Of a stretch of 52,015 nucleotides of DNA, positions 1-7,074 are shown one piece after another. Numbering within the stretch: the stretch's first letter is position 1; each line of letters starts with the position of its first letter. This DNA is from Phenylobacterium sp. (GTDB lineage: Bacteria; Pseudomonadota; Alphaproteobacteria; Caulobacterales; Caulobacteraceae). The notes under the pieces were generated by a model. That model was not told where the DNA came from and made no database searches. It saw only the letters and a program-made list of their open reading frames with translations. Both the position numbers and the translations under genes were made by a program. The stretch is taken from the NCBI RefSeq assembly GCF_030651755.1, contig NZ_JAUSBZ010000044.1, forward strand, positions 1-52,015. The letters are read 5' to 3'.

Positions 1-171
1 GTAATCGGCGCCGAGGAACGGGAAGCCTTCCTGCGCCGGGCGGCGGCGCTGGGCTTGACGCTCCGGCCCTCGGGCCAGGTGGTGGGCCAGAACTATTCCG
101 ATGGCGAGGACCGTGAGCTCACCCTCTATGTCACGGCGCCGGTCGATGGGACGGGACGTGTCGGCCCCTGA
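1..171 (+). CDS. 3' end of an unrecognised protein (partial)
   Basis: An open frame enters at base 1 and runs 56 codons to a TGA at 169-171. Only the C-terminus is present, with a stretch VTAPVDGTGRVGP near the end. No family is recognisable from this fragment. Its last bases overlap any plausible start of the following membrane-protein gene (ATG at 101, 128 or 146), which suggests translational coupling between the two. Codon use is GC3-rich like the neighbours. Confidence 0.6.
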   Translation, partial: VIGAEEREAFLRRAAALGLTLRPSGQVVGQNYSDGEDRELTLYVTAPVDGTGRVGP

Positions 172-838
172 TCCCCGCCCTGGGCGTCGCGGGGCTCTGG
201 TCGCCATCGGCGTCCTGTCCCTGGTGACCCTGCTGGGGTTCGCCGCCCCCCTGCTGCCCCTGGGGGACGCCGAGAGCCTGGCGCGGACGGTGGACGCCCT
301 GGGGGAAGGACCACAGGCGCCGGTTCTGGGAATCCTCACCTTCGCCGCCCTGGCCAGCCTCGGGGCGCCGCAATTCGTACTGATCACGGCGCTGGTGCTG
401 GTGTTCGGTCCCTGGGCCGGATTCGCCTATAGCTGGATCGGCAAGATGATCGCCTGCAGCCTGGGTTTCCTGGTGGGGCGGAAGTTTGGCGCGCGGCTGC
501 TCCTGCAGCACCAGTCGAAGTCCATCGCCGCCCTGATGATGGGGCTGGCGCGGCGCGGCTTCTGGGTCAGCGCCGGCATCCGTCTGGCGCCGACGGTTCC
601 CTCGGTGATGGTCAATATCGCCGCCGGCGCTACGCCCATGGGCTATTGGCCTTTCATCGCCGGGGCCGGGATCGGCAGCCTGCCCAAGATGGCGCTCATG
701 GTGTTCGGTGGGGCCGCCGCCATTCAGGCCCTGCGCACCGGCGATCCGAGCGCCTGGGGGGCGGTGGGCCTGGCCCTGGTCCTGACCCTGATCATGTTTC
801 TGGGCGTCCGCGCCTGGCGTCGCCGGCTGTCGCCCTGA
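146..838 (+). CDS. TVP38/TMEM64 (VTT domain) family membrane protein
   Basis: A polytopic inner-membrane protein of about 230 residues. It has an N-terminal hydrophobic helix (LVAIGVLSLVTLLGFAAPLL), a central block with the F/YxxG-rich pattern of the VTT/DedA-like fold (LVFGPWAGFAYSWIGKMIAC, then GFLVGRKFG), an ARRGFWVSAGIRLAPTVPSVMVN segment typical of TVP38 proteins, and a terminal helix followed by RAWRRR. Family members are membrane transporters or scramblase-like proteins whose bacterial substrate is mostly unknown. The start is uncertain: in-frame ATGs lie at 101, 128 and 146, none with a clear Shine-Dalgarno. I use 146 because the earlier ones only add a non-conserved basic leader, and all overlap the upstream gene. 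Confidence 0.8.
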   Translation: MGRDVSAPDPRPGRRGALVAIGVLSLVTLLGFAAPLLPLGDAESLARTVDALGEGPQAPVLGILTFAALASLGAPQFVLITALVLVFGPWAGFAYSWIGKMIACSLGFLVGRKFGARLLLQHQSKSIAALMMGLARRGFWVSAGIRLAPTVPSVMVNIAAGATPMGYWPFIAGAGIGSLPKMALMVFGGAAAIQALRTGDPSAWGAVGLALVLTLIMFLGVRAWRRRLSP

Positions 839-851
839 GCGTCCTCTTTGC

Positions 852-875
852 ATCTAGGGGGCGCAACCCCTAGAT
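852..875 (+). promoter_or_regulatory. hairpin sequestering the leader of the GreA-family gene
   Basis: A perfect 9-bp inverted repeat ATCTAGGGG / CCCCTAGAT with loop GCGCAA sits between the membrane-protein stop (838) and the ATG at 883. The purine-rich AGGGGG, the only Shine-Dalgarno-like sequence before the start, lies in the stem. No T-run follows, so it is not a classical terminator. It may act as an mRNA control element or a weak terminator. Confidence 0.5.
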
Positions 876-882
876 TCCCACG

Positions 883-1362
883 ATGAGCGTCGCCTTCACC
901 CGAGAGGAAGACTACGAGTCCCAGGCCGCCGACCTGCCGGACCGTCCCGTCTCCGCCCATCCAAACCTCGTCACCGCCTCAGGCCTCGCGGCCATTGAGG
1001 CGGAGCTCGCCCAGGCCCGGACCGCCTATGGCGCCGCCCAGCAGCAGGGCGGAGTCAGCGCCGACCGCACCGCCATGGCGCGCGCCACCCGCGATCTACG
1101 CTACTGGTCGGCCCGCCGGGCCACAGCCCAGCTCACCGAACCCGCGACGGAAGTCGACAAGGTCCAGTTCGGCCGGACGGTGGATCTTGAGCGGGAGGAC
1201 GGCCGTCGGCAGACCTTCCGCATCGTCGGCGAGGATGAAGCCCAGCCGGGGCAGGGGAGCGTCTCGTATGTCTCGCCGATCGCCCGCGCGCTCCTGGGAA
1301 AAACGGTGGGGGAGGTGGCCCTGGTCAATGGCGCCGAGGTCGAGGTTCTCGCCGTCCGGTAG
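883..1362 (+). CDS. GreA/GreB-family transcription elongation factor-like protein
   Basis: A 159-residue protein with GreA/GreB architecture. An N-terminal helical hairpin (about residues 30-85, AAIEAELAQARTAYGAAQQ...) is the coiled coil that enters the RNA polymerase secondary channel in true Gre factors. It is followed by a C-terminal FKBP-like domain with the family pattern VDLEREDGRRQTFRIVGEDEA and SPIARALLGKTVGEVALV. Gre factors stimulate transcript cleavage in backtracked polymerase. This one has an atypical acidic N-terminal extension (about 30 residues), so it may be a paralogue of housekeeping GreA with a different role. The tip residues of the coiled coil cannot be confirmed as catalytic by eye. 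Confidence 0.82.
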   Translation: MSVAFTREEDYESQAADLPDRPVSAHPNLVTASGLAAIEAELAQARTAYGAAQQQGGVSADRTAMARATRDLRYWSARRATAQLTEPATEVDKVQFGRTVDLEREDGRRQTFRIVGEDEAQPGQGSVSYVSPIARALLGKTVGEVALVNGAEVEVLAVR

Positions 1363-1434
1363 GCGGGGAAAACTCTGTCGCCTGAAAGTCTTGGGTGCTA
1401 ACGCTCAAGCTTGATTCACACAGAGTGACCCCCA

Positions 1435-1794
1435 ATGAAGACGCTTGCCGCGGGCCTTGCCGCCCTTCTGTTCCTGGCCGCCGCCCCAGCCGTGGCTGGC
1501 GATCAGGATTTCACCCTGACCAACGCCACCGGCTACACCATCGAGCAGGTCTATGTGGCCCCCAGCCGGTCCAATAACTGGGAAGAAGACGTCATGGGCG
1601 CCGACGTCCTCGGGGACGGGGAAGAGGTCGATATCGTGTTTGACGCCGCTGAAGGCGCCTGCAGCTTCGACCTCAAGGTCGTCTATGACGACGGCGAGGA
1701 GGCCGTGTGGTCGCGCCTCGACCTGTGTTCGATCTCCAGCGTGGCGATCTACTATAATCGCGCCACCGGCAGGACCTGGGCCGAAACCGAATAG
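1435..1794 (+). CDS. small secreted protein of unknown function
   Basis: A 119-residue protein with a clear signal peptide (residues 1-21, MKTLAAGLAALLFL...AVAG) and a mature domain beginning DQDFTLTNATGYTIEQVYVAPS. The mature part is acidic and beta-rich with two cysteines (in GACSFDL and LDLCSIS) that could form a disulphide, and it ends TGRTWAE. I recall similar small proteins in Caulobacterales, sometimes mislabelled as enzymes. I assign no function. The ATG is preceded by AGTGACCCCCA, without a strong Shine-Dalgarno. It probably acts in the periplasm. Confidence 0.75.
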   Translation: MKTLAAGLAALLFLAAAPAVAGDQDFTLTNATGYTIEQVYVAPSRSNNWEEDVMGADVLGDGEEVDIVFDAAEGACSFDLKVVYDDGEEAVWSRLDLCSISSVAIYYNRATGRTWAETE

Positions 1795-1842
1795 TCCACC
1801 GCGTTCGGGGCTCCTGCGCTTCAGGGCGCGGGAGCCTTCACC

Positions 1843-2151
1843 TCAGGCCTTGCGTACGAACTCCGCGCGCAGCACCAGGCCCTTGATCCCCTCGTAGCGA
1901 CAGTCGATCTCCTGGGCGTCCCCCGTGAGCCGGATCGACTTGATCACCGTGCCACGCTTCAGGGTCTGGCCGGCGCCCTTGACCTTCAGGTCCTTCACCA
2001 GGGTGACGCTGTCGCCGTCGGCCAGCAGGGTCCCCATGGCGTCACGCACCTCGACCTGGTCGGCCTTGGCCGCATTGGCCGCCGCCTCGCTGGCGGACAC
2101 CCATTCGCCGGTGGTTTCGTCATAAACGAAGTCGTCGCCCTGCGCGCTCAT
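1843..2151 (-). CDS. PhnA-domain protein
   Basis: A 102-residue protein whose second half matches the C-terminal PhnA/YjdM domain: VRDAMGTLLADGDSVTLVKDLKVKG, RGTVIKSIRLTG, DCRYEGIKGLVLRAEFVRKA. Despite the old name (alkylphosphonate uptake), the function of PhnA proteins is unsettled. The classical N-terminal CxxC zinc ribbon is absent. Only a short segment DDFVYDETTGEWV stands there, resembling the end of that ribbon. The gene is monocistronic, and its 5' end faces the small gene at 2290 across a shared intergenic region containing a palindrome. Confidence 0.8.
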   Translation of the reverse strand: MSAQGDDFVYDETTGEWVSASEAAANAAKADQVEVRDAMGTLLADGDSVTLVKDLKVKGAGQTLKRGTVIKSIRLTGDAQEIDCRYEGIKGLVLRAEFVRKA

Positions 2152-2237
2152 GCGGATCTCCTGCTGCGCCTCCCCTTAGCCGATGATGGCTGACCACCTC
2201 AGGAAATTCTCCCGCCGGCTCATGCCAGGCGACAATT

Positions 2238-2257
2238 TGCAATGATATAACATTGCA
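2238..2257. promoter_or_regulatory. palindromic AT-rich operator candidate
   Basis: A perfect inverted repeat TGCAATG-ATATAA-CATTGCA lies in the 138-bp space between the divergent genes at 2151 and 2290. It is conspicuously AT-rich in otherwise GC-rich DNA and overlaps a possible -10 box (GATATAAC). The layout (short palindrome, 6-bp AT spacer, over the promoter) suits a dimeric repressor. It loosely resembles Zur-type metalloregulator boxes, but that is speculation. Confidence 0.5.
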
Positions 2258-2289
2258 CGTTAGATGCCCTTTCCAGAGGGAGGCGGGGT

Positions 2290-2583
2290 ATGGCGACGAG
2301 GCGGGACGGAAAGTCGGGCGGCCTGGCCCTTGACCCCCATGAGGCCCGGCGGCTCATCGAGGCCGTCGAACGGGAAGACCTCGAGCGGGCCCGCCGCGTC
2401 GTCAATGGCGCGCTCGAGGAGGCCGGCCGTCAGTGGATTCCCCTTGGCGCCACCGCCATGGCTCTGGCATTCGCCCTGGGAGAGCTGACCAACCGGGCCG
2501 GGAACGCCGCGGGGCTGGCCGACGCCCTGGAGCGGGCGGCGGCTCAGCTCCGCGCCAGTCCGAGCGACGGCGGCCTCCATTGA
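2290..2583 (+). CDS. hypothetical protein, 97 residues
   Basis: A small, probably cytosolic and helical protein: HEARRLIEAVEREDLERARRVVNGALEEAG followed by ATAMALAFALGELTNRAGNAAGLADALERAAAQLR. No signal peptide or transmembrane helix is evident. I do not recognise the family. A purine-rich GGGAGGCGGGGT immediately before the ATG is a good ribosome-binding site, which together with the palindrome at 2238-2257 supports a real gene. It ends 25 bp before the alcohol dehydrogenase at 2609, so the two could be co-transcribed. Confidence 0.6.
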   Translation: MATRRDGKSGGLALDPHEARRLIEAVEREDLERARRVVNGALEEAGRQWIPLGATAMALAFALGELTNRAGNAAGLADALERAAAQLRASPSDGGLH

Positions 2584-2608
2584 TTGAAGAATTATTCGGG
2601 GAGACTCC

Positions 2609-3766
2609 ATGCTTGCTAAACAGACCTTTCAGATCCGCCCCCTGCCGACCCTTGTGTTCGGCGTCGACGCCAGCCTGGATCTCGCCAGCCACGTAAAGGC
2701 GCTCGGTCGGACCTCGGCCCTGATCGTCACCGACAAGGGCCTGATGGCCAGCGGCGCGGCTACCGCCCTGCTGGAGAAGCTGGCCGCCGACGGCGTTCAG
2801 GTGGAGGTGTTCGACGGCGTGGCCGCCAATCCCACCGACGAGAATGTCGAGGCCGGCGCCCTGCGCCTGCGCGCCCTGGGCGACGCCGTCGTCATCGCTC
2901 TGGGCGGAGGATCGTCCATGGACTGCGGCAAGGCCATCGCGCTGCTGGCCACCAATGGCGACAAGGTCACCGACCTGCAGACCCGCGGGCGCAAGGAGCC
3001 TGGGGTTCCTGTGATCGCGGTGGCCACCACGGCGGGCACCGGATCGGAAACCAATTCGGCCTGCGTGATCACCAACACCGCCTTGGGCCGCAAGACCTAT
3101 GTCATGCACCCAAGCATCGTGCCGGTGGTCTCGGTCCTGGACCCCAAGCTGACCCTGGGCCTGCCGAAGTATCCCACCGCCACCTGCGGCTTCGACGTGC
3201 TCACCCACGCCATCGAGGCCTTCACCTCGGCTCGCACCACGCCCTATTCGGACGCCGTGGCGCTCGGCGCCATCGAACTTGTGGCCAAATATGTGCGCAC
3301 GGCGGTGGAGAATGGGGCTGACCTTGAGGCGCGCTCGCAGATGCTGATGGCTTCGAGCATGGCGGCGATCGCCTTCAACGTCTCGGGCCTCGGCGCCGCC
3401 CACGGCACCGGCCACGCCCTGTCGGCGCGGCTGAACGCGGCGCATGGCCAGACGCTGGCGACCATGCTGCCCCACGTCATGGGCTACAACCTCGAGGTCT
3501 GCGCGGCCAAGTACGCCCAGGTGGCGGAGGCCATGGGGGCGGCCAAGCCGGGCGCCTCCATCGAGGATCAGGCCCGGGCCGCCATCGAAGCGGTCGTCGC
3601 CCTGCGGGACGATATCGGCATCACCCGATCAATCCGCGACCTGGGCGGGACGGACGAGTTGCTCCCGTTGCTGGTGGGCGACGCCATGGCCGATGGGGTC
3701 AATCTGAGCAATGCCCGTCCCGTCGACGCCCAGGCCATCGAAGCCCTCTACCGCGCCGCCTGGTAG
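2609..3766 (+). CDS. iron-containing alcohol dehydrogenase (group III ADH)
   Basis: A 385-residue protein, the usual length for Fe-ADHs (NAD(P)-dependent oxidation of alcohols or reduction of aldehydes/ketones). The nucleotide-binding domain carries GGGSSMDCGK at about 99-108 and TTAGTGSE at 140-147. The metal-binding domain has the four expected ligands: D196 and H200 (GFDVLTH), H265 (GAAHGTGHA) and H279 (NAAHG). All active-site residues appear intact. The start is preceded by GGGGAGACTCC. A convergent TetR gene follows 6 bp downstream. Given the neighbours at 4541 and 5588, a role in aldehyde/ketone or xenobiotic redox metabolism is plausible, but the substrate cannot be read from sequence. 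Confidence 0.93.
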   Translation: MLAKQTFQIRPLPTLVFGVDASLDLASHVKALGRTSALIVTDKGLMASGAATALLEKLAADGVQVEVFDGVAANPTDENVEAGALRLRALGDAVVIALGGGSSMDCGKAIALLATNGDKVTDLQTRGRKEPGVPVIAVATTAGTGSETNSACVITNTALGRKTYVMHPSIVPVVSVLDPKLTLGLPKYPTATCGFDVLTHAIEAFTSARTTPYSDAVALGAIELVAKYVRTAVENGADLEARSQMLMASSMAAIAFNVSGLGAAHGTGHALSARLNAAHGQTLATMLPHVMGYNLEVCAAKYAQVAEAMGAAKPGASIEDQARAAIEAVVALRDDIGITRSIRDLGGTDELLPLLVGDAMADGVNLSNARPVDAQAIEALYRAAW

Positions 3767-3772
3767 GCCGCC

Positions 3773-4402
3773 TCAGGACCGCCGCGGTCTGACGGCCGCG
3801 GCGGCCAGATCGGCGATCTGGCGCAGCCGCCCCCGATAGGCGGCCAGCTCCAGCGGTCCATCAGGTCCCTGCTTGGCGCCCCGGGTGGCGGCGAGCAGGG
3901 TCTCGACCACCGCCTGGGCGCTGAGACCTGCGCTCTCCAGATCAATCTCTCGGGCCGTGTCTGCGGCTTGGAACACCCGCAGCAGACGTTCGGCATAGGC
4001 CGCGTCCGCCGCCCGCCCCAGATCAGCGCCGATGCGGGTGCGCGTGTCGTCCAGCTCCAGCAGGTGCGCAGACCTTGCGTAGCGCTCATGGGCCTTGCCG
4101 CACTGGGCGTCGAGCAGCAGGTAGAGGCGTTCGGCGAAGGGCAGGTCGGCCGCCTCCGCATGGTCGCAGCTGCAGCTCAGCTCCGCCAGGGTGCGGGCGT
4201 GCATGGCCCGGAACACCGCCTCCTTGCCATCGAAATAGAGATAGAGCGTGCCCTTGGCGACGCCCGCGGCCCGGGCGATGTCGTCCATGGCCGTGCGCCG
4301 GAATCCGAAGGCGGCGAACAACTCCTGGGCCGCATCCAGGATGGCGGCGGTCTTGCCGCGGGCCTCGGCGGCGTCCCGCGCCTCGGGGATGGGATCGGAC
4401 AT
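3773..4402 (-). CDS. TetR/AcrR-family transcriptional regulator
   Basis: A 209-residue protein with the TetR N-terminal helix-turn-helix: ILDAAQELFAAFGFRRTAMDDIARAAGVAKGTLYLYFDGKEAVF (about residues 21-64), ending in the diagnostic GTLYLYF. The C-terminal ligand-binding part is helical and variable, so the inducer is unknown. It is divergent from the NADP-dependent reductase gene at 4541. The 138-bp spacer holds nested inverted repeats (4451-4482) that are the natural operator, so it probably represses the reductase and itself. Confidence 0.93.
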   Translation of the reverse strand: MSDPIPEARDAAEARGKTAAILDAAQELFAAFGFRRTAMDDIARAAGVAKGTLYLYFDGKEAVFRAMHARTLAELSCSCDHAEAADLPFAERLYLLLDAQCGKAHERYARSAHLLELDDTRTRIGADLGRAADAAYAERLLRVFQAADTAREIDLESAGLSAQAVVETLLAATRGAKQGPDGPLELAAYRGRLRQIADLAAAAVRPRRS

Positions 4403-4450
4403 GACCCCTGTTTGGCGCCTGCCGCGATTGACAGCAAGCGGCTGACTGCA

Positions 4451-4482
4451 CCAAATGACCGTATAGACTCATTTGGTCATTT
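4451..4482. promoter_or_regulatory. nested palindromes, likely TetR operator
   Basis: Two overlapping perfect 8-bp inverted repeats are visible: CCAAATGA (4451-4458) with TCATTTGG (4469-4476), and AAATGACC (4453-4460) with GGTCATTT (4475-4482). Their centres are 4 bp apart. They lie between the divergent TetR and reductase genes and cover TATAGA at 4462-4467, a possible -10. A TTGACA lies just upstream at 4428-4433 but is not ideally spaced. This arrangement is typical of TetR autoregulated operators that bind two dimers. Confidence 0.7.
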
Positions 4483-4540
4483 TTCCGGCTGGGGCCTGTC
4501 GTTCACACCCCTGGGCCGCGCCTGCGCAAGGACTATCGCC

Positions 4541-5524
4541 ATGACCCTCTCCCGCCAGATCCATCTCGTGCGCCGCCCCAATGGCGTGCCGACCCTCGAC
4601 GACTTCGCCCTGGTCGAGGCTCCCGTCGCCGACGCCGGGGAGGGGCAGGTGCAGGTCGAGGCCCTGATGATGTCGGTGGATCCCTATATGCGGCCGCGCC
4701 TGGACGCCGATCAGCCGCTCGGCGCGCCCCTGCTGGGCGGCGGCATCGGCCGGGTGGTCCAGTCACACAATGACCGCTTCGCCGTCGGCGATCTGGTGCG
4801 GCACGGGGCCGGCTTTCAGGAGCGCTTCGTCTCGGACGGGAAGGGACTGTCGGTCCTCAAGCGCGATCCTGAGCTTCCGCTCAGCGTCTATATGCACGCC
4901 CTGGGCGCCACCGGCATCACCGCCTATGGGGGCCTCTTGGAGACCGGCGCGCTGAAGGACGGCGAGCAGGTGTTCATCTCGACCGCCGCCGGCGCCGTGG
5001 GATCGGTCGCCGCCCAGATCGCCAAGATCAAGGGCTGCTATGTGGTGGGTTCCACCGGCTCTGACGACAAGGTCGCCTGGCTCCGCGACGAGGTCGGCCT
5101 GGATGCGGTGATCAACTACAAGACCCAGGATCTGGCCCAGGCCCTGAAGGACGCCACCCCCAAGGGGATCGACGTCTATTTCGAGAATGTCGGCGGCGGG
5201 CATCTGGACGCCGCCCTGCCGCGCATGAATGTCCGCGGCCGCATCCCGGTCTGCGGGATGATCTCGACCTATAACGGCGGCGGCGAGGGGGTGAAGAACC
5301 TGTTCAGCCTGATCTACGGCCGAATCCGCATGGAAGGCTTCGTGGCCAGCGACTTCGGCCACCTGAACGCGGCCTTTCTGTCCGACATGACTGGCTGGCT
5401 GAAGGGCGGGCGGGTCAAGTACCAGGAGACCATCCTGGAGGGCTTCGAGCGGGCGCCCGAGGGCCTGATCGGCCTGTTCTCCGGCGCCAACAACGGCAAG
5501 ATGCTGATCCACATCGCCGACTGA
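4541..5524 (+). CDS. NADP-dependent oxidoreductase, CurA/2-alkenal reductase type (MDR family)
   Basis: A 327-residue zinc-independent medium-chain reductase. The N-terminus RQIHLVRRPNGVPTLDDFALVE and the SVDPYMRPRL motif are signatures of the leukotriene B4 dehydrogenase / curcumin reductase / 2-alkenal reductase group. The NADP-binding motif AAGAVGSVAAQIAKIKG lies at about 150-166, and FENVGGGHLDAALPRMN at about 220. It probably reduces alpha,beta-unsaturated aldehydes or ketones. The frame is open far upstream (to 3968) through the TetR gene. I place the start at 4541 because similarity begins there and the TetR promoter region lies before it. Likely TetR-controlled. Confidence 0.9.
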   Translation: MTLSRQIHLVRRPNGVPTLDDFALVEAPVADAGEGQVQVEALMMSVDPYMRPRLDADQPLGAPLLGGGIGRVVQSHNDRFAVGDLVRHGAGFQERFVSDGKGLSVLKRDPELPLSVYMHALGATGITAYGGLLETGALKDGEQVFISTAAGAVGSVAAQIAKIKGCYVVGSTGSDDKVAWLRDEVGLDAVINYKTQDLAQALKDATPKGIDVYFENVGGGHLDAALPRMNVRGRIPVCGMISTYNGGGEGVKNLFSLIYGRIRMEGFVASDFGHLNAAFLSDMTGWLKGGRVKYQETILEGFERAPEGLIGLFSGANNGKMLIHIAD

Positions 5525-5587
5525 CGCCTGCTTAAGCGTCCTATCGATCCAATCACATAAAAACCTGAGATTATTGGGAGACTCTAG

Positions 5588-6727
5588 ATGACCTTCGACA
5601 TGCAGACGACCGGCCTCCAGTTGCGATCCCTGGTGAAGGCCAGCGGCGAACTGGAACTCTCCCTGGTCAGCGTTCCGGTGCAGCCGCCGGGGCCCGGCGA
5701 AGTCCTGGTCCGGGTGGAAGCCTCGCCCATCAACCCATCCGATCTCGGCCTGCTGGTCAGCGCCGCCGACATGAGCCAGGCCAAGGCCAGCGGAACCGCC
5801 GCAAGCCCGGTGATCACCGCGCCGATCCCCCCGGCCTATATGAAGGCCATCGCCGCGCGGGTGGATGAGTCCATGCCGGTGGGCAATGAGGGCGCGGGCG
5901 TCGTGGTGGCCGCCGGCGAAGGGGCGGAGGGTCTGGTGGGCAAGACCGTCGCCCTGCTGGGTGGGGCGATGTACGCGCAGTATCGCACCGTACGCGCGGC
6001 CGATATTCTTCTGCTGCCGGACGATGTGACGCCGGCCGAGGGCGCCTCCTGCTTCGTCAATCCCCTGACCGCCCTCGGCATGGTCGAAACCATGCGCCGC
6101 GAGGGTCACACCGCCCTGGTCCATACGGCGGCGGCCTCGAACCTTGGCCAGATGCTGAACCGCCTGTGCCTCAAGGACGGCGTGCCTCTGGTGAACATCG
6201 TCCGCAGCGCCGAACAGGCGGCTCTCCTGAAGGGGCAGGGCGCGGTCCATGTGCTCGACAGCACCTCGCCGAACTTCACTGAGGAACTCACCGAGGCCTT
6301 GGTGACCACCGGCGCGACTCTGGCCTTCGACGCCATCGGCGGAGGCCGCCTGGTGGGCCAGATCCTGACCGCCATGGAAGTGGCGGCCAATCGCAAGGCC
6401 ACCGAGTACAGCCGCTATGGCTCCACCACCTACAAGCAGGCCTATATCTATGGCGGCCTCGACACCCGGCCGACTGAGCTGAACCGCGGCTTTGGGATGT
6501 CGTGGGGCGTCGGCGGCTGGCTGTTGACGCCGTTCCTCATGAAGATCGGGGCCGAAGCCGCACAGGCCCTGCGCCAGCGGGTGGCTTCGGAGCTCAAGAC
6601 CACCTTCGCCAGCCACTACACGGCCGAGATCTCCCTGGCCGAGGCTCTGCAGCCGGACATTCTGGCGGCCTACAACCGCCGCGCCACGGGCGAGAAGTAT
6701 CTGATCACCCCCAACAAGGGGGTCTGA
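5588..6727 (+). CDS. zinc-type alcohol dehydrogenase-like protein (MDR superfamily)
   Basis: A 379-residue quinone-oxidoreductase-like protein. A GroES-like N-terminal domain (LVRVEASPINPSDLGLL; NEGAGVVVAAGEG) is followed by a Rossmann region (GHTALVHTAAASNLGQMLNRLC) and a C-terminus ending NRRATGEKYLITPNKGV. The catalytic-zinc cysteine/histidine ligands of true Zn-ADHs are not evident, suggesting a zinc-independent reductase. It has a good ribosome-binding site, GGGAGACTCTAG, close to that of the gene at 2609. It lies 63 bp after the CurA-like gene, probably in the same transcript. A strong hairpin at 6752 follows the stop. Confidence 0.85.
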   Translation: MTFDMQTTGLQLRSLVKASGELELSLVSVPVQPPGPGEVLVRVEASPINPSDLGLLVSAADMSQAKASGTAASPVITAPIPPAYMKAIAARVDESMPVGNEGAGVVVAAGEGAEGLVGKTVALLGGAMYAQYRTVRAADILLLPDDVTPAEGASCFVNPLTALGMVETMRREGHTALVHTAAASNLGQMLNRLCLKDGVPLVNIVRSAEQAALLKGQGAVHVLDSTSPNFTEELTEALVTTGATLAFDAIGGGRLVGQILTAMEVAANRKATEYSRYGSTTYKQAYIYGGLDTRPTELNRGFGMSWGVGGWLLTPFLMKIGAEAAQALRQRVASELKTTFASHYTAEISLAEALQPDILAAYNRRATGEKYLITPNKGV

Positions 6728-6751
6728 CACCCCCCAACGACTCTGGAATCC

Positions 6752-6784
6752 GACGCCCCCTGAGGCTCAGCCTCAGGGGGCGTC
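6752..6784. terminator. perfect 15-bp hairpin, bidirectional terminator
   Basis: Arms GACGCCCCCTGAGGC (6752-6766) and GCCTCAGGGGGCGTC (6770-6784) are perfectly complementary with a 3-nt loop. It sits between the convergent dehydrogenase gene (stop 6727) and the tRNA-Cys gene (3' end 6841). There is no long T-run on either side, so termination may be stem-driven. Confidence 0.7.
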
Positions 6785-6840
6785 GACGCGCGTCTGGCGA
6801 TTCGCGCCAGATGCTGGACGGGGCAGGGAGGGGAAAGGTT

Positions 6841-6914
6841 TGGAGGCCTGGCCCGGAATCGAACCGGGGTGCACGGATTTGCAATCCGCTGCGTAACCAC
6901 TCCGCCACCAGGCC
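6841..6914 (-). tRNA. tRNA-Cys (anticodon GCA)
   Basis: Read on the minus strand the gene begins GGCCTGG and ends CCAGGCC-T-CCA, giving a perfect 7-bp acceptor stem, discriminator U and an encoded CCA. The anticodon arm is GCGGA-TTGCAAA-TCCGT, with GCA at positions 34-36. The T arm carries GGTTCGATTCC. Length is 74 nt with CCA and 71 nt without. Confidence 0.97.
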
Positions 6915-7074
6915 ATCCGGTGACTGGCGCCCCTGATCCAGGCGCGCCGTCTCGTGCGGAGGCGGATCGCTAACAGAACCGCCCGCCCGCGGCAATCTCT
7001 CTTGCAGCGGGTGATTGCGCTCCGGTCCGGGCCGGACCTATAAGCGCGCTTCACCTGCACGCTTCCGAGGTCAC

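Noticed and set aside
3968-4540. N-terminal extension of the CurA-like reductase through the TetR gene
   Set aside because: The extra 191 codons are antisense of TetR and include its operator; homology begins at the ATG at 4541.
4763-6730. Long minus-strand open frame of 655 codons
   Set aside because: Antisense to two well-conserved reductase genes, composition of a shadow frame, no ribosome-binding site.
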